A stretch of DNA of 5,323 nucleotides, taken from a bacterium. GTDB taxonomy: Bacteria; Patescibacteriota; Minisyncoccia; Portnoybacterales; JAGGTM01. The stretch is from positions 1-5,323 of the forward strand of contig JAGGTM010000066.1 in assembly GCA_021163745.1 (NCBI GenBank), read 5' to 3'. Under the pieces are notes generated by a model, which did no database searches, had not been told where the DNA came from, and saw only the letters and a list, made by a program, of their open reading frames with translations. The number at the start of each line of letters is the position of its first letter. Within the stretch, counting starts at the first letter, position 1. Both the position numbers and the translations under genes were made by a program. Of this stretch, positions 1 to 4,345 are shown piece after piece.

Positions 1-60
1 ACAGTACCACAGAACAGTCTATGGTACTAAAACAGTACCATAGAACAGTCTATGGTACTG
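1..60. repeat. Two tandem 28-bp palindromic repeats
   Basis: Two copies of the same 28-bp unit lie at 1-28 and 32-59 and differ at one base (C at 10, T at 41). Each is an inverted repeat. In copy 2 the arm AGTACCATAGA (34-44) pairs with TCTATGGTACT (49-59) around the loop ACAG, and C33-G60 adds a twelfth pair. In copy 1 the C at 10 faces A21, giving one mismatch. The units are separated by AAA and are not followed by a T-tract on either strand, so they do not look like simple terminators. They could be paired operator sites, REP-like elements or mRNA hairpins. The array may continue to the left of the window. Confidence 0.85.
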
Positions 61-88
61 AATTCCTAAAATTTTTTAATAAGGAATT
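61..88. repeat. Small AT-rich inverted repeat
   Basis: AATTCCT (61-67) pairs with AGGAATT (82-88) across a 14-nt AT-rich loop. It sits between the tandem palindromes and the third palindrome, so the whole stretch upstream of the DsbA-like gene is built of consecutive hairpins. Seven mostly A/T pairs is weak and could be chance in DNA of this composition. Confidence 0.4.
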
Positions 89-90
89 TC

Positions 91-114
91 AGTCCATAGA
101 ACGTTCTGTGGACT
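91..114. repeat. Third, shortened palindrome of the same family
   Basis: This is a 24-bp palindrome: AGTCCATAGAAC followed immediately by GTTCTGTGGACT, with a single T-G (wobble) position at 97/108. It resembles the units at 1-28 and 32-59 but lacks one A after AGT in the left arm and the matching T before ACT in the right arm. The length change is therefore symmetrical and keeps the pairing. The centre GAACGTTC is fully self-complementary, unlike GAACAGTC in the other two copies. It ends 21 bp before the DsbA-like start codon, where an operator or a 5' mRNA hairpin would act. Confidence 0.8.
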
Positions 115-135
115 AAAAAATATTGTGGAGATGTA

Positions 136-834
136 ATGAAGAAATATATTTTTATTATTTTAATATTAATAATTCTGGTTTCTGTTATAGTAATCTATTT
201 CACCGGCTCTCATAAATTTACTGGCTCTAATAAATCGCCTTCTTATTATTCTGCGGGAATCTTGTTGCCAGCTGGACAAAATTATGCTAATGAACCCGTT
301 TTCGGAAATCCAGATGCTCCCGTTGCTATAGTAGAATATTTTTCTTATCTATGCATACATTGTAGAAATTTTCATTATGATACTTTGCCAAAAATTTCAG
401 AGAAATATATTAGAAAGGGAAAGGTTAAATTGGTTCCAAGAATATACCCCCCATATGAATTTGGGGAAGCAGTATTGTGTGCAAATGAACAGGGAAAATT
501 CTGGCAATATCATAATTATTTGTTTGAGCATATAATAGATATAATAAGGGATGCAAATAAAGTTGAAGATTCTGATACAGACAAGATAGAGGAAATTGTA
601 TTTAGGAATTTGGAAACGTTTGCGCAGGATGTTGGTTTAGATGAAGATAAATTTTCAAAATGTTTGCGGGGCAAAAAATATGAATGGAAAGTTAAAGAGT
701 GGTACGAGCAAGGAAAAAAAGACGGCGTAGAAGGGACACCTTGTTTTTTTGTGAATCACAAGAAAATAGAAGGAAATCAACCTTATGAGATATTTGAGAA
801 GGTTTTAGAGGAAGAGTTGCAGAGATTAGAATAA
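136..834 (+). CDS. DsbA-family thiol:disulfide oxidoreductase, membrane-anchored
   Basis: This 232-residue protein is a thioredoxin-fold oxidoreductase of the DsbA/BdbD type that would form or exchange disulfides in exported proteins. Residues 4-22 are an uninterrupted hydrophobic segment after MKK, so it is a signal anchor with the catalytic domain outside the membrane. The redox centre is C73-I-H-C76 within EYFSYLCIHCRNFH, and the cis-proline loop is GTPCFFVN (200-207). Further cysteines are C115 (VLCANEQGKFW), C176 (KCLRGKKY) and C203. C115 and C176 lie in the inserted helical domain and could form a structural disulfide. C203 directly follows the cis-proline, where Thr or a hydrophobic residue is more usual. 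The start at 136 is favoured by GTGGAG five bases upstream and by the anchor beginning at once. An ATG at 131 is followed directly by TAA and cannot start the gene. No partner such as DsbB or VKOR is visible here. The family is clear; the physiological substrate is unknown. Confidence 0.9.
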   Translation: MKKYIFIILILIILVSVIVIYFTGSHKFTGSNKSPSYYSAGILLPAGQNYANEPVFGNPDAPVAIVEYFSYLCIHCRNFHYDTLPKISEKYIRKGKVKLVPRIYPPYEFGEAVLCANEQGKFWQYHNYLFEHIIDIIRDANKVEDSDTDKIEEIVFRNLETFAQDVGLDEDKFSKCLRGKKYEWKVKEWYEQGKKDGVEGTPCFFVNHKKIEGNQPYEIFEKVLEEELQRLE

Positions 835-844
835 GTTTAAACGG

Positions 845-1051
845 AAAGCTCAAAGCGCAAAGTGCAAAAATAATTAAATCCAAAATCCAAAGCACCAAAT
901 TCTAAACAAATTCAAAATTCAAATGTTCAAAATTCAAAACTTTAATTTCTTAATTTTGTTTTGAATTTTGAATTTTGGTCATTTGATATTGTTTGTAATT
1001 TGTAATTTGTAATTTGGAATTTAAAGATTGTAGCTTTACGCTTTGAGCTTT
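845..1051. repeat. Long imperfect inverted repeat (about 207 nt)
   Basis: The ends are exact 13-bp complements: AAAGCTCAAAGCG at 845-857 and CGCTTTGAGCTTT at 1039-1051. Near the centre CAAAATTCAAAAC (928-940) pairs with GTTTTGAATTTTG (958-970) around an AT-rich loop, and the arms in between pair imperfectly through CAAATTC/AATTTG-type words. The right arm also carries three direct copies of TGTAATT (about 994-1015). Repeats of this AAATTC/CAAAT style are familiar from intergenic regions of CPR and other uncultured bacteria. They encode nothing recognisable, and their origin is unclear. The element could fold as a cruciform or as a long RNA hairpin after the DsbA-like gene. The flanks 835-844 and 1052-1111 hold nothing I can recognise. 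Confidence 0.75.
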
Positions 1052-1111
1052 GCGCTAAACTGATTTTGAATTTAGAATTTGCCTGTTGTTTCAAGTTTTA
1101 TTTTATGCGGG

Positions 1112-1140
1112 TTGACTTGAGAAGAATAAAAGTATATAAT
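1112..1140 (+). promoter_or_regulatory. Consensus sigma70-type promoter
   Basis: TTGACT (1112-1117) and a perfect TATAAT (1135-1140) are separated by exactly 17 bp, five of six and six of six matches to the housekeeping consensus. Transcription should begin near 1147. It is the best promoter in the window and faces the 57-codon gene at 1306, leaving a leader of about 160 nt. The terminator at 1486 closes the unit. Confidence 0.85.
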
Positions 1141-1153
1141 AATAGCAAACGGG

Positions 1154-1174
1154 TCTGAGCCCTAACGGTTTAGA
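1154..1174 (+). promoter_or_regulatory. Hairpin at the start of the leader RNA
   Basis: TCTGAGCC (1154-1161) pairs with GGTTTAGA (1167-1174) around the loop CTAAC, giving eight pairs of which two are G-U. It begins a few bases after the predicted transcription start and is followed by an A/G-only tract (about 1179-1206) that runs into the Shine-Dalgarno site at 1200. A 5' stem like this may stabilise the transcript. It matches no riboswitch class I recognise. Confidence 0.5.
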
Positions 1175-1199
1175 TTCGAAAAAAGAAAAAAAGAAAAGA

Positions 1200-1208
1200 A
1201 AGGAGGTG
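1200..1208 (+). promoter_or_regulatory. Extended Shine-Dalgarno site in front of a start-stop array
   Basis: AAGGAGGTG is nine consecutive bases complementary to the usual 3' end of 16S rRNA, and the first ATG (1215) follows at ideal spacing. It is stronger than any ribosome site in front of the large genes here, most of which have none. The ATG it serves opens only the three-codon frame Met-Ile-Val-stop, so the site appears to load ribosomes onto the repeat array and not onto a conventional gene. Confidence 0.75.
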
Positions 1209-1214
1209 GTGTTT

Positions 1215-1275
1215 ATGATTGTATGATTGTATGATTGTATGATTGTATGATTGTATGATGTATGATGTATGATAT
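1215..1275 (+). repeat. ATGATTGT tandem repeat
   Basis: Five perfect 8-bp copies of ATGATTGT run from 1215 to 1254, followed by two 7-bp copies of ATGATGT (1255-1268) and a degenerate ATGATAT (1269-1275). The array sits wholly inside the leader between two Shine-Dalgarno sites. Copy number in such short tandem arrays usually varies by slippage, which here would change leader length. On the minus strand the same tract gives a low-complexity open frame that I regard as spurious. Confidence 0.95.
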
Positions 1276-1288
1276 TTATATGAAATAG
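1215..1288 (+). other. Chain of overlapping start-stop minigenes
   Basis: Each ATGATTGT unit starts an ATG-ATT-GTA-TGA frame (Met-Ile-Val-stop) whose TGA overlaps the ATG of the next unit as ATGA. Starts at 1215, 1223, 1231, 1239 and 1247 all read this way. The chain continues through 1255 (Met-Met-Tyr-Asp-Val-stop), 1269 (Met-Ile-Phe-Ile-stop) and 1280 (Met-Lys-stop), ending at 1288, seven bases before the next Shine-Dalgarno site. A ribosome loaded at 1215 could terminate and re-initiate stepwise along the leader. The reading frames are certain; their translation and any regulatory role are inference. Confidence 0.55.
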
Positions 1289-1305
1289 AATACTAGGAGG
1301 AAATA

Positions 1306-1479
1306 ATGCCGGAAATAACAAAAGAAATGATAGACGAAAGAATAAAAAACTTGTATTTGGAGTTTCAGGATCCGGAAGGAAGAGCAGACCGTATCCCCGG
1401 GAACATAGAAGTGAAAATTGAAAGGTTGAGAAGCATTAGAAATAGCATAACGAAAAAGGAAAATCAAAATTCTCAGTAA
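1306..1479 (+). CDS. Small hypothetical protein, 57 residues
   Basis: I do not recognise the family. The frame opens with ATG 1306 behind AGGAGG (1295-1300) at five-base spacing and ends with TAA at 1477, seven bases before the terminator stem. Promoter, ribosome site and terminator all frame it, which makes a real gene likely despite its size. The product has two probable amphipathic helices: about residues 5-20 (KEMIDERIKNLYLEF) and 34-51 (IEVKIERLRSIRNSITKK). They are joined by a turn rich in Gly, Pro and charged residues (DPEGRADRIPGN, 22-33). It has many Lys, Arg, Glu and Asp residues, no cysteine, no signal peptide and no membrane segment, so a cytoplasmic protein is expected. A small nucleic-acid or protein-binding helical hairpin is possible but unproven. 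The tail KENQNSQ is probably disordered. Confidence 0.75.
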   Translation: MPEITKEMIDERIKNLYLEFQDPEGRADRIPGNIEVKIERLRSIRNSITKKENQNSQ

Positions 1480-1485
1480 AAAAAC

Positions 1486-1520
1486 AAAGGGTTATCCACA
1501 AGGGTAACCCTTTTATCTTT
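1486..1520 (+). terminator. Intrinsic terminator of the 57-codon gene
   Basis: AAAGGGTTA (1486-1494) pairs perfectly with TAACCCTTT (1505-1513) around a 10-nt loop, and TTTATCTTT follows as the U-rich tail. It lies just after the 57-codon gene and faces the right way. The stem and loop contain TTATCCACA (1492-1500), identical to the E. coli DnaA-box consensus. Confidence 0.85.
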
Positions 1521-1525
1521 GCAAT

Positions 1526-1561
1526 AAAGTAGTATAATAATTAATATCTACTTTACTACTT
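1526..1561. repeat. Two mutually exclusive hairpins
   Basis: AAAGTAG (1526-1532) can pair with CTACTTT (1548-1554), while the overlapping AAGTAGTA (1527-1534) can instead pair with TACTACTT (1554-1561). Both use the same left arm, so only one can form at a time. The stems are short and AT-rich. The rest of the spacer, to 1639, contains degenerate CTAACA-like words and no promoter I can support. Confidence 0.45.
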
Positions 1562-1639
1562 GTTAATGCTCGACTGCTAACACTAACATCTAACTTCTGA
1601 TATTCGCTTATCACTTTTAATAAACAACTGTCAAGCAAT

Positions 1640-1987
1640 ATGAAACTTGTTAAAATCATACCCATTACTAAAATTCCTCTTCCCAACCCTCAAGTTTTAA
1701 CATACTTTTCATCGCTCTCTTTAAAAAATGGTGCTTTGGTATTGGCGCCATTAGGAAAAAGAGATATTTATGGTATAGTTGTTTCCAAGATAAAACTTAC
1801 TCCTAGTAAAAAATTAGAATTAAAAAAATCTCCATATCAGTTAAAGCCCATAAAAAAAGTTATTCTTTCTTATCCTGTTGTGAACCCAATACAACTTAAA
1901 TTAGCAAGATGGGTAATGGAATATTATTATGAATCATTAGGGAGTATATTAAAACTGATGATACCAAAAAGACTTTTTCGTAGTTAA
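1640..1987 (+). CDS. PriA N-terminal 3'-DNA-binding domain, truncated or standalone
   Basis: This 115-residue protein matches only the first domain of primosomal protein N' (PriA), the replication-restart helicase that recognises the 3' end of a leading strand at a stalled fork. Visible family features are the opening KIIPITKIPLPNPQVLTYF (residues 5-23), the basic strand segment ALVLAPLGKRDIYGIVV (32-48), and the domain-closing helix NPIQLKLARWVMEYYYESLG (82-101) followed by LKLMIPKRL. Full-length PriA is usually several hundred residues longer, with a winged helix, Walker motifs, zinc-binding cysteines and a C-terminal domain. None of these follows: TAA ends the frame right after the first domain, and trxB begins 29 bp later. 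It is either a remnant or an independent DNA-end-binding protein. The reading frame is intact and the domain complete, which argues against recent decay. No Shine-Dalgarno site is visible, as for most genes here. Confidence 0.8.
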   Translation: MKLVKIIPITKIPLPNPQVLTYFSSLSLKNGALVLAPLGKRDIYGIVVSKIKLTPSKKLELKKSPYQLKPIKKVILSYPVVNPIQLKLARWVMEYYYESLGSILKLMIPKRLFRS

Positions 1988-2016
1988 AAGGGCTATTAAA
2001 AATTGTTTTATCCATT

Positions 2017-2937
2017 ATGTTGTATGAATTAATTATTATTGGTGGAGGGCCTGCGGCGATTACCGCAGGAATATATGCGGCAAGAAAGAAGGTGAAAACC
2101 TTATTGATTTGCGCTGACTGGGGAGGCCAAATGGCTTATGCACCGGATATAGAGAATTATCCGGGGTTTGAAAAAATAACCGGGATCGAATTAGTTAATA
2201 AATTTAAACAACATCTAAAAAATTATCCCATAGAAATTTTAGAGCACATCAGAGTAGAAAAGATTGAAACTATTTCCGGTGATAGCCCTATATTTAAGAT
2301 AAGAACATTAAAGGGCGAAGAATTTCAAACTAAGGCAATTATTGTGGCTACAGGGAAAGTTCCACGCAAATTGAATATTCCAAAAGAAGAAGAGTTTATA
2401 GGAAAAGGAATAAGTTTTTGTGCGATATGCGATGCTCCTTTGTATAAAGATAAAGTGGTTGCAGTGATAGGAGGAGGAAATTCCGGATGCGATTCTTCTT
2501 TGCTTTTATCTCAATATGCTAAGAAAATTTATATCTTGCAGTTTGGACCAAATCTTACCTGTGATGTTTCTACGCGAGAGAAAATAAGAGAAAATAAAAA
2601 AATACAAGTAATTACAAATGCGCAAGTAAAAGAAATTTACGGAGACAAATTTATAAAAGGAATAAAATATCAAGATAGAACTTCAAAGGAAATTAAGAAC
2701 TTAGATATAGATGGATTGTTTATTGCCATTGGCTCTTTGCCTGCTTCTCATCCTATAAAAGAAATGATAAAATTGAATGAGGACGGAGAAATTATAATTG
2801 ATAAAAATAATATGACCTCCCAAAAAGGAATCTTTGCCGCCGGTGATGTTACTGATGTATGCTTTAAGCAAATTATTATAGCAGCAGGAGAAGGAGCGAA
2901 GGCGGCATTGTCAGTGTGTAAGTATTTGGGCAAGTAG
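2017..2937 (+). CDS. trxB: Thioredoxin reductase-like flavoprotein
   Basis: This 306-residue FAD protein passes electrons to a small dithiol redoxin. The FAD-binding GGGPAA lies at 9-14, an ATG motif at 111-113, the redox-active C135-A-I-C138 within SFCAICDAP, a second dinucleotide-binding GGGNSG at 152-157, and the closing FAD motif GIFAAGDVTD at 271-280. Length and domain order are those of ordinary low-molecular-weight bacterial TrxB. After the second nucleotide fold, where NADPH-dependent TrxB has HRR followed by another Arg for the 2'-phosphate, this protein reads LQFGPNLTCD (174-183). NADPH may therefore not be the preferred donor; NADH or another reductant is plausible. The last small residue of the nucleotide motif is Gly (157) in place of the common Ala. 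It starts 29 bp after the PriA fragment and is followed 59 bp later by a redoxin gene, its likely partner. No Shine-Dalgarno site is seen. Confidence 0.93.
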   Translation: MLYELIIIGGGPAAITAGIYAARKKVKTLLICADWGGQMAYAPDIENYPGFEKITGIELVNKFKQHLKNYPIEILEHIRVEKIETISGDSPIFKIRTLKGEEFQTKAIIVATGKVPRKLNIPKEEEFIGKGISFCAICDAPLYKDKVVAVIGGGNSGCDSSLLLSQYAKKIYILQFGPNLTCDVSTREKIRENKKIQVITNAQVKEIYGDKFIKGIKYQDRTSKEIKNLDIDGLFIAIGSLPASHPIKEMIKLNEDGEIIIDKNNMTSQKGIFAAGDVTDVCFKQIIIAAGEGAKAALSVCKYLGK

Positions 2938-2972
2938 AAAAAAGGGCTTTTTCAAGTTGACTGAAGAAGCCC
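2938..2972 (-). terminator. Hairpin with terminator geometry on the minus strand
   Basis: GGGCTTTTTCA (2944-2954) pairs with TGAAGAAGCCC (2962-2972), eleven pairs with one G-U, around a 7-nt loop. On the + strand six A precede it and GGAAAAAC follows, so there is no U-tail. On the minus strand the same stem is followed by six T, the arrangement of an intrinsic terminator. No minus-strand gene lies nearby. It could block antisense transcription into trxB, or act in the + mRNA as a processing or stability stem between trxB and the redoxin gene. Confidence 0.6.
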
Positions 2973-2996
2973 GGAAAAACTACCACTACTAGAAAA

Positions 2997-3245
2997 ATGG
3001 AGAAAAAACCACATATTAAAGTATATTCTACTCCTATGTGTCCATATTGTTATACTCTGAAGGAGTTTTTGAAAGAGAATGGTTTTGAGTTTGAAGATAT
3101 TGATGTTTCTAAGGATAAAAAGTCTTTAGATGAAATGGTTGAAAAGTCTGGCCAGATGGGAGTTCCTGTAATAGAAATAGACGGGGAAATTATAACGGGA
3201 TTTGACAAAGAGAAAATTTGCAAGAAACTTAAAATAAGCGAATAA
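2997..3245 (+). CDS. Glutaredoxin-like redoxin (NrdH/YruB type)
   Basis: This 82-residue cytoplasmic protein has a complete glutaredoxin fold and carries electrons to disulfide substrates such as ribonucleotide reductase or peroxidases. The active site is C15-P-Y-C18 after the first strand (IKVYSTPMCPYC), the cis-proline is P57 in GQMGVPVIEIDG (52-63), and G68-F69-D70 closes the usual glutaredoxin motif. Residues FEDIDVSKDKKSLDEMVEKSG (32-52) match the spacing of the YruB/NrdH-like subgroup, which is often reduced by thioredoxin reductase and not by glutathione. The gene lies immediately downstream of the trxB-like gene, which supports that pairing. The ATG at 2997 is the natural start because the first beta strand begins within seven residues. 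No Shine-Dalgarno site is visible. The exact target cannot be told from sequence. Confidence 0.92.
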   Translation: MEKKPHIKVYSTPMCPYCYTLKEFLKENGFEFEDIDVSKDKKSLDEMVEKSGQMGVPVIEIDGEIITGFDKEKICKKLKISE

Positions 3246-3250
3246 AATCA

Positions 3251-3320
3251 ACGAATATCTTCGCGGGTTATTGCCAATATTTATTTATATTATTGGTAAT
3301 CTAATTCGCGAATTATTCGT
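3251..3320. repeat. Long bipartite hairpin just upstream of gap
   Basis: Three stacked paired segments form one 70-nt structure. ACGAATA (3251-3257) pairs with TATTCGT (3314-3320), TTCGCG (3260-3265) with CGCGAA (3307-3312), and ATTGCCAATA (3270-3279) with TATTGGTAAT (3291-3300, one G-U). Small internal loops separate the segments and an 11-nt AT loop caps the top. It fills almost the whole gap between the redoxin gene and the gap start, ending eight bases before the ATG. There is no U-tail, so a terminator is unlikely. A translational control element, an mRNA stability stem or an operator palindrome are open possibilities. Confidence 0.75.
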
Positions 3321-3328
3321 AAATCCGT

Positions 3329-4333
3329 ATGATCAAAATTGCCATCAACGGATTTGGCCGCATAGGTCGGATTGTATTTAGGAGGATTTTAGACAAGCAC
3401 CAAAATTTAAAAGTAGCAGCAATTAACGACTTGACTGATAATAAGACCTTGGCGCATTTATTAAAATACGATTCTGTGCATGGGATTTACAATAAAAATA
3501 TAAGCTGGACAGAAAATTCTATCAATGTAGATAATGAGGAATTTTTATGTCTATCTGAATCTGAGCCAGCAGAACTTCCCTGGAAAAAACTTGGGATAGA
3601 TATAGTTTTGGAATGCACAGGAAGGTTTACCGATTATGAGAATGCGAAGAAACATATAAAAGCAGGTGCAAAAAAAGTAATTATTTCTGCGCCTTCCAAA
3701 AGCCCTGAGGTACCGCATTTTGTTTTGGGGGTAAATGAGGAAAAGTATAACAATGAGGATGTAATTTGTATGAGTTCCTGTACTACCAATTGCCTTGCTC
3801 CTATCGCTAAGGTTTTGAATGATAATTTAGGAATAGAAAAAGGACTAATGACTACCATTCATTCATATACTACTTCTCAGAGAATTTTGGATTTGCCGCA
3901 TAAGGATTTAAGAAGAGCGCGCGCGGCGGCATTATCTATAATTCCCACAACTACTGGAGCTGCAATTTCTGTGATAAAAGCAATTCCCGAACTTGAAGGA
4001 AAATTGAATGGAATTGCTATAAGAGTACCTACTCCATGCGGTTCTATTGTAGATTTTGTTGCTTTGGTAAAAAAAGAAACTACCAAAGAAGAGGTAATAG
4101 AGATTTTTGAGAAAGAAAGTGAATCGGATAGATTAAAAGGAATTTTAAAGGTAGAAGAGAGACCATTAGTTTCCGTAGATTATATTGGAAATTCGTATTC
4201 TTCTATCGTAGATAAAGAGTTTGTGATGATTGAGGATAAAAATTTGGTTAAAATTTTATCTTGGTATGATAATGAATGGGGTTATTCCTGCAGATTAGCG
4301 GAGTTTGCAGAATATATTGGAAGAAAATTATAA
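3329..4333 (+). CDS. gap: Type I glyceraldehyde-3-phosphate dehydrogenase
   Basis: GAPDH oxidises glyceraldehyde 3-phosphate with phosphate to 1,3-bisphosphoglycerate in the cytoplasm, reducing NAD. The 334 residues are the standard length. NGFGRIGR (7-14) is the Rossmann dinucleotide loop, and D34 in AINDLTD is the acidic residue that selects NAD over NADP. The catalytic Cys is C151 in SSCTTNCLAP, with H178 in TTIHSYT. L189-P190 in DLPHKDLRRARAA and SWYDNEWGYS near the C-terminus complete the signature. Asp34 plus Leu-Pro indicates the NAD-dependent, glycolytic form. The ATG at 3329 gives the usual N-terminus, MIKIAINGFGR. It is preceded by the hairpin at 3251-3320 and has no obvious Shine-Dalgarno site. 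The coiled-coil gene begins 12 bp after its stop and deoC follows, so the three may be co-transcribed. DeoC supplies its substrate. Confidence 0.97.
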   Translation: MIKIAINGFGRIGRIVFRRILDKHQNLKVAAINDLTDNKTLAHLLKYDSVHGIYNKNISWTENSINVDNEEFLCLSESEPAELPWKKLGIDIVLECTGRFTDYENAKKHIKAGAKKVIISAPSKSPEVPHFVLGVNEEKYNNEDVICMSSCTTNCLAPIAKVLNDNLGIEKGLMTTIHSYTTSQRILDLPHKDLRRARAAALSIIPTTTGAAISVIKAIPELEGKLNGIAIRVPTPCGSIVDFVALVKKETTKEEVIEIFEKESESDRLKGILKVEERPLVSVDYIGNSYSSIVDKEFVMIEDKNLVKILSWYDNEWGYSCRLAEFAEYIGRKL

Positions 4334-4345
4334 ATTATAATAAAT

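Noticed and set aside
1..60. CRISPR array from the 28-bp direct repeats
   Set aside because: The copies are separated by three bases, with no spacer-length unique sequence, and no cas gene is in view.
91..120. Intrinsic terminator from the palindrome before the DsbA-like gene
   Set aside because: On the + strand the stem is followed by A residues, and on the minus strand there is no T-tract after it, so neither direction has a U-tail.
131..136. ATG-TAA start-stop codon pair overlapping the DsbA-like start (ATGTAATG)
   Set aside because: The purine-rich ribosome site directly abuts this ATG, too close for initiation; it is more simply part of the spacer before ATG 136.
1151..1206. tRNA-like or known riboswitch in the leader
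   Set aside because: The GGTTTAGATTCG stretch only loosely recalls a T-arm; no acceptor or anticodon stems can be drawn, and no riboswitch core is recognisable.
1103..1321. Minus-strand open frame of about 72 codons across the leader
   Set aside because: It is a low-complexity reading of the ATGATTGT repeat and the A/G tract on the other strand, with no ribosome site, opposite a strong + strand promoter.
1276..1467. Minus-strand open frame opposite the 57-codon gene
   Set aside because: The composition is Phe/Tyr-rich as expected from antisense of an AT-rich gene, whereas the + frame has a promoter, Shine-Dalgarno site and terminator.
1561..1639. Promoter for the PriA-domain gene
   Set aside because: TTGTTA at 1560 can be spaced 17 bp from a hexamer, but that hexamer (CTAACA) is a poor -10, and no better pair is seen.
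3634..4086. Two minus-strand open frames inside gap
   Set aside because: They are shadows of the GAPDH reading frame, which has full catalytic motifs across both stretches.
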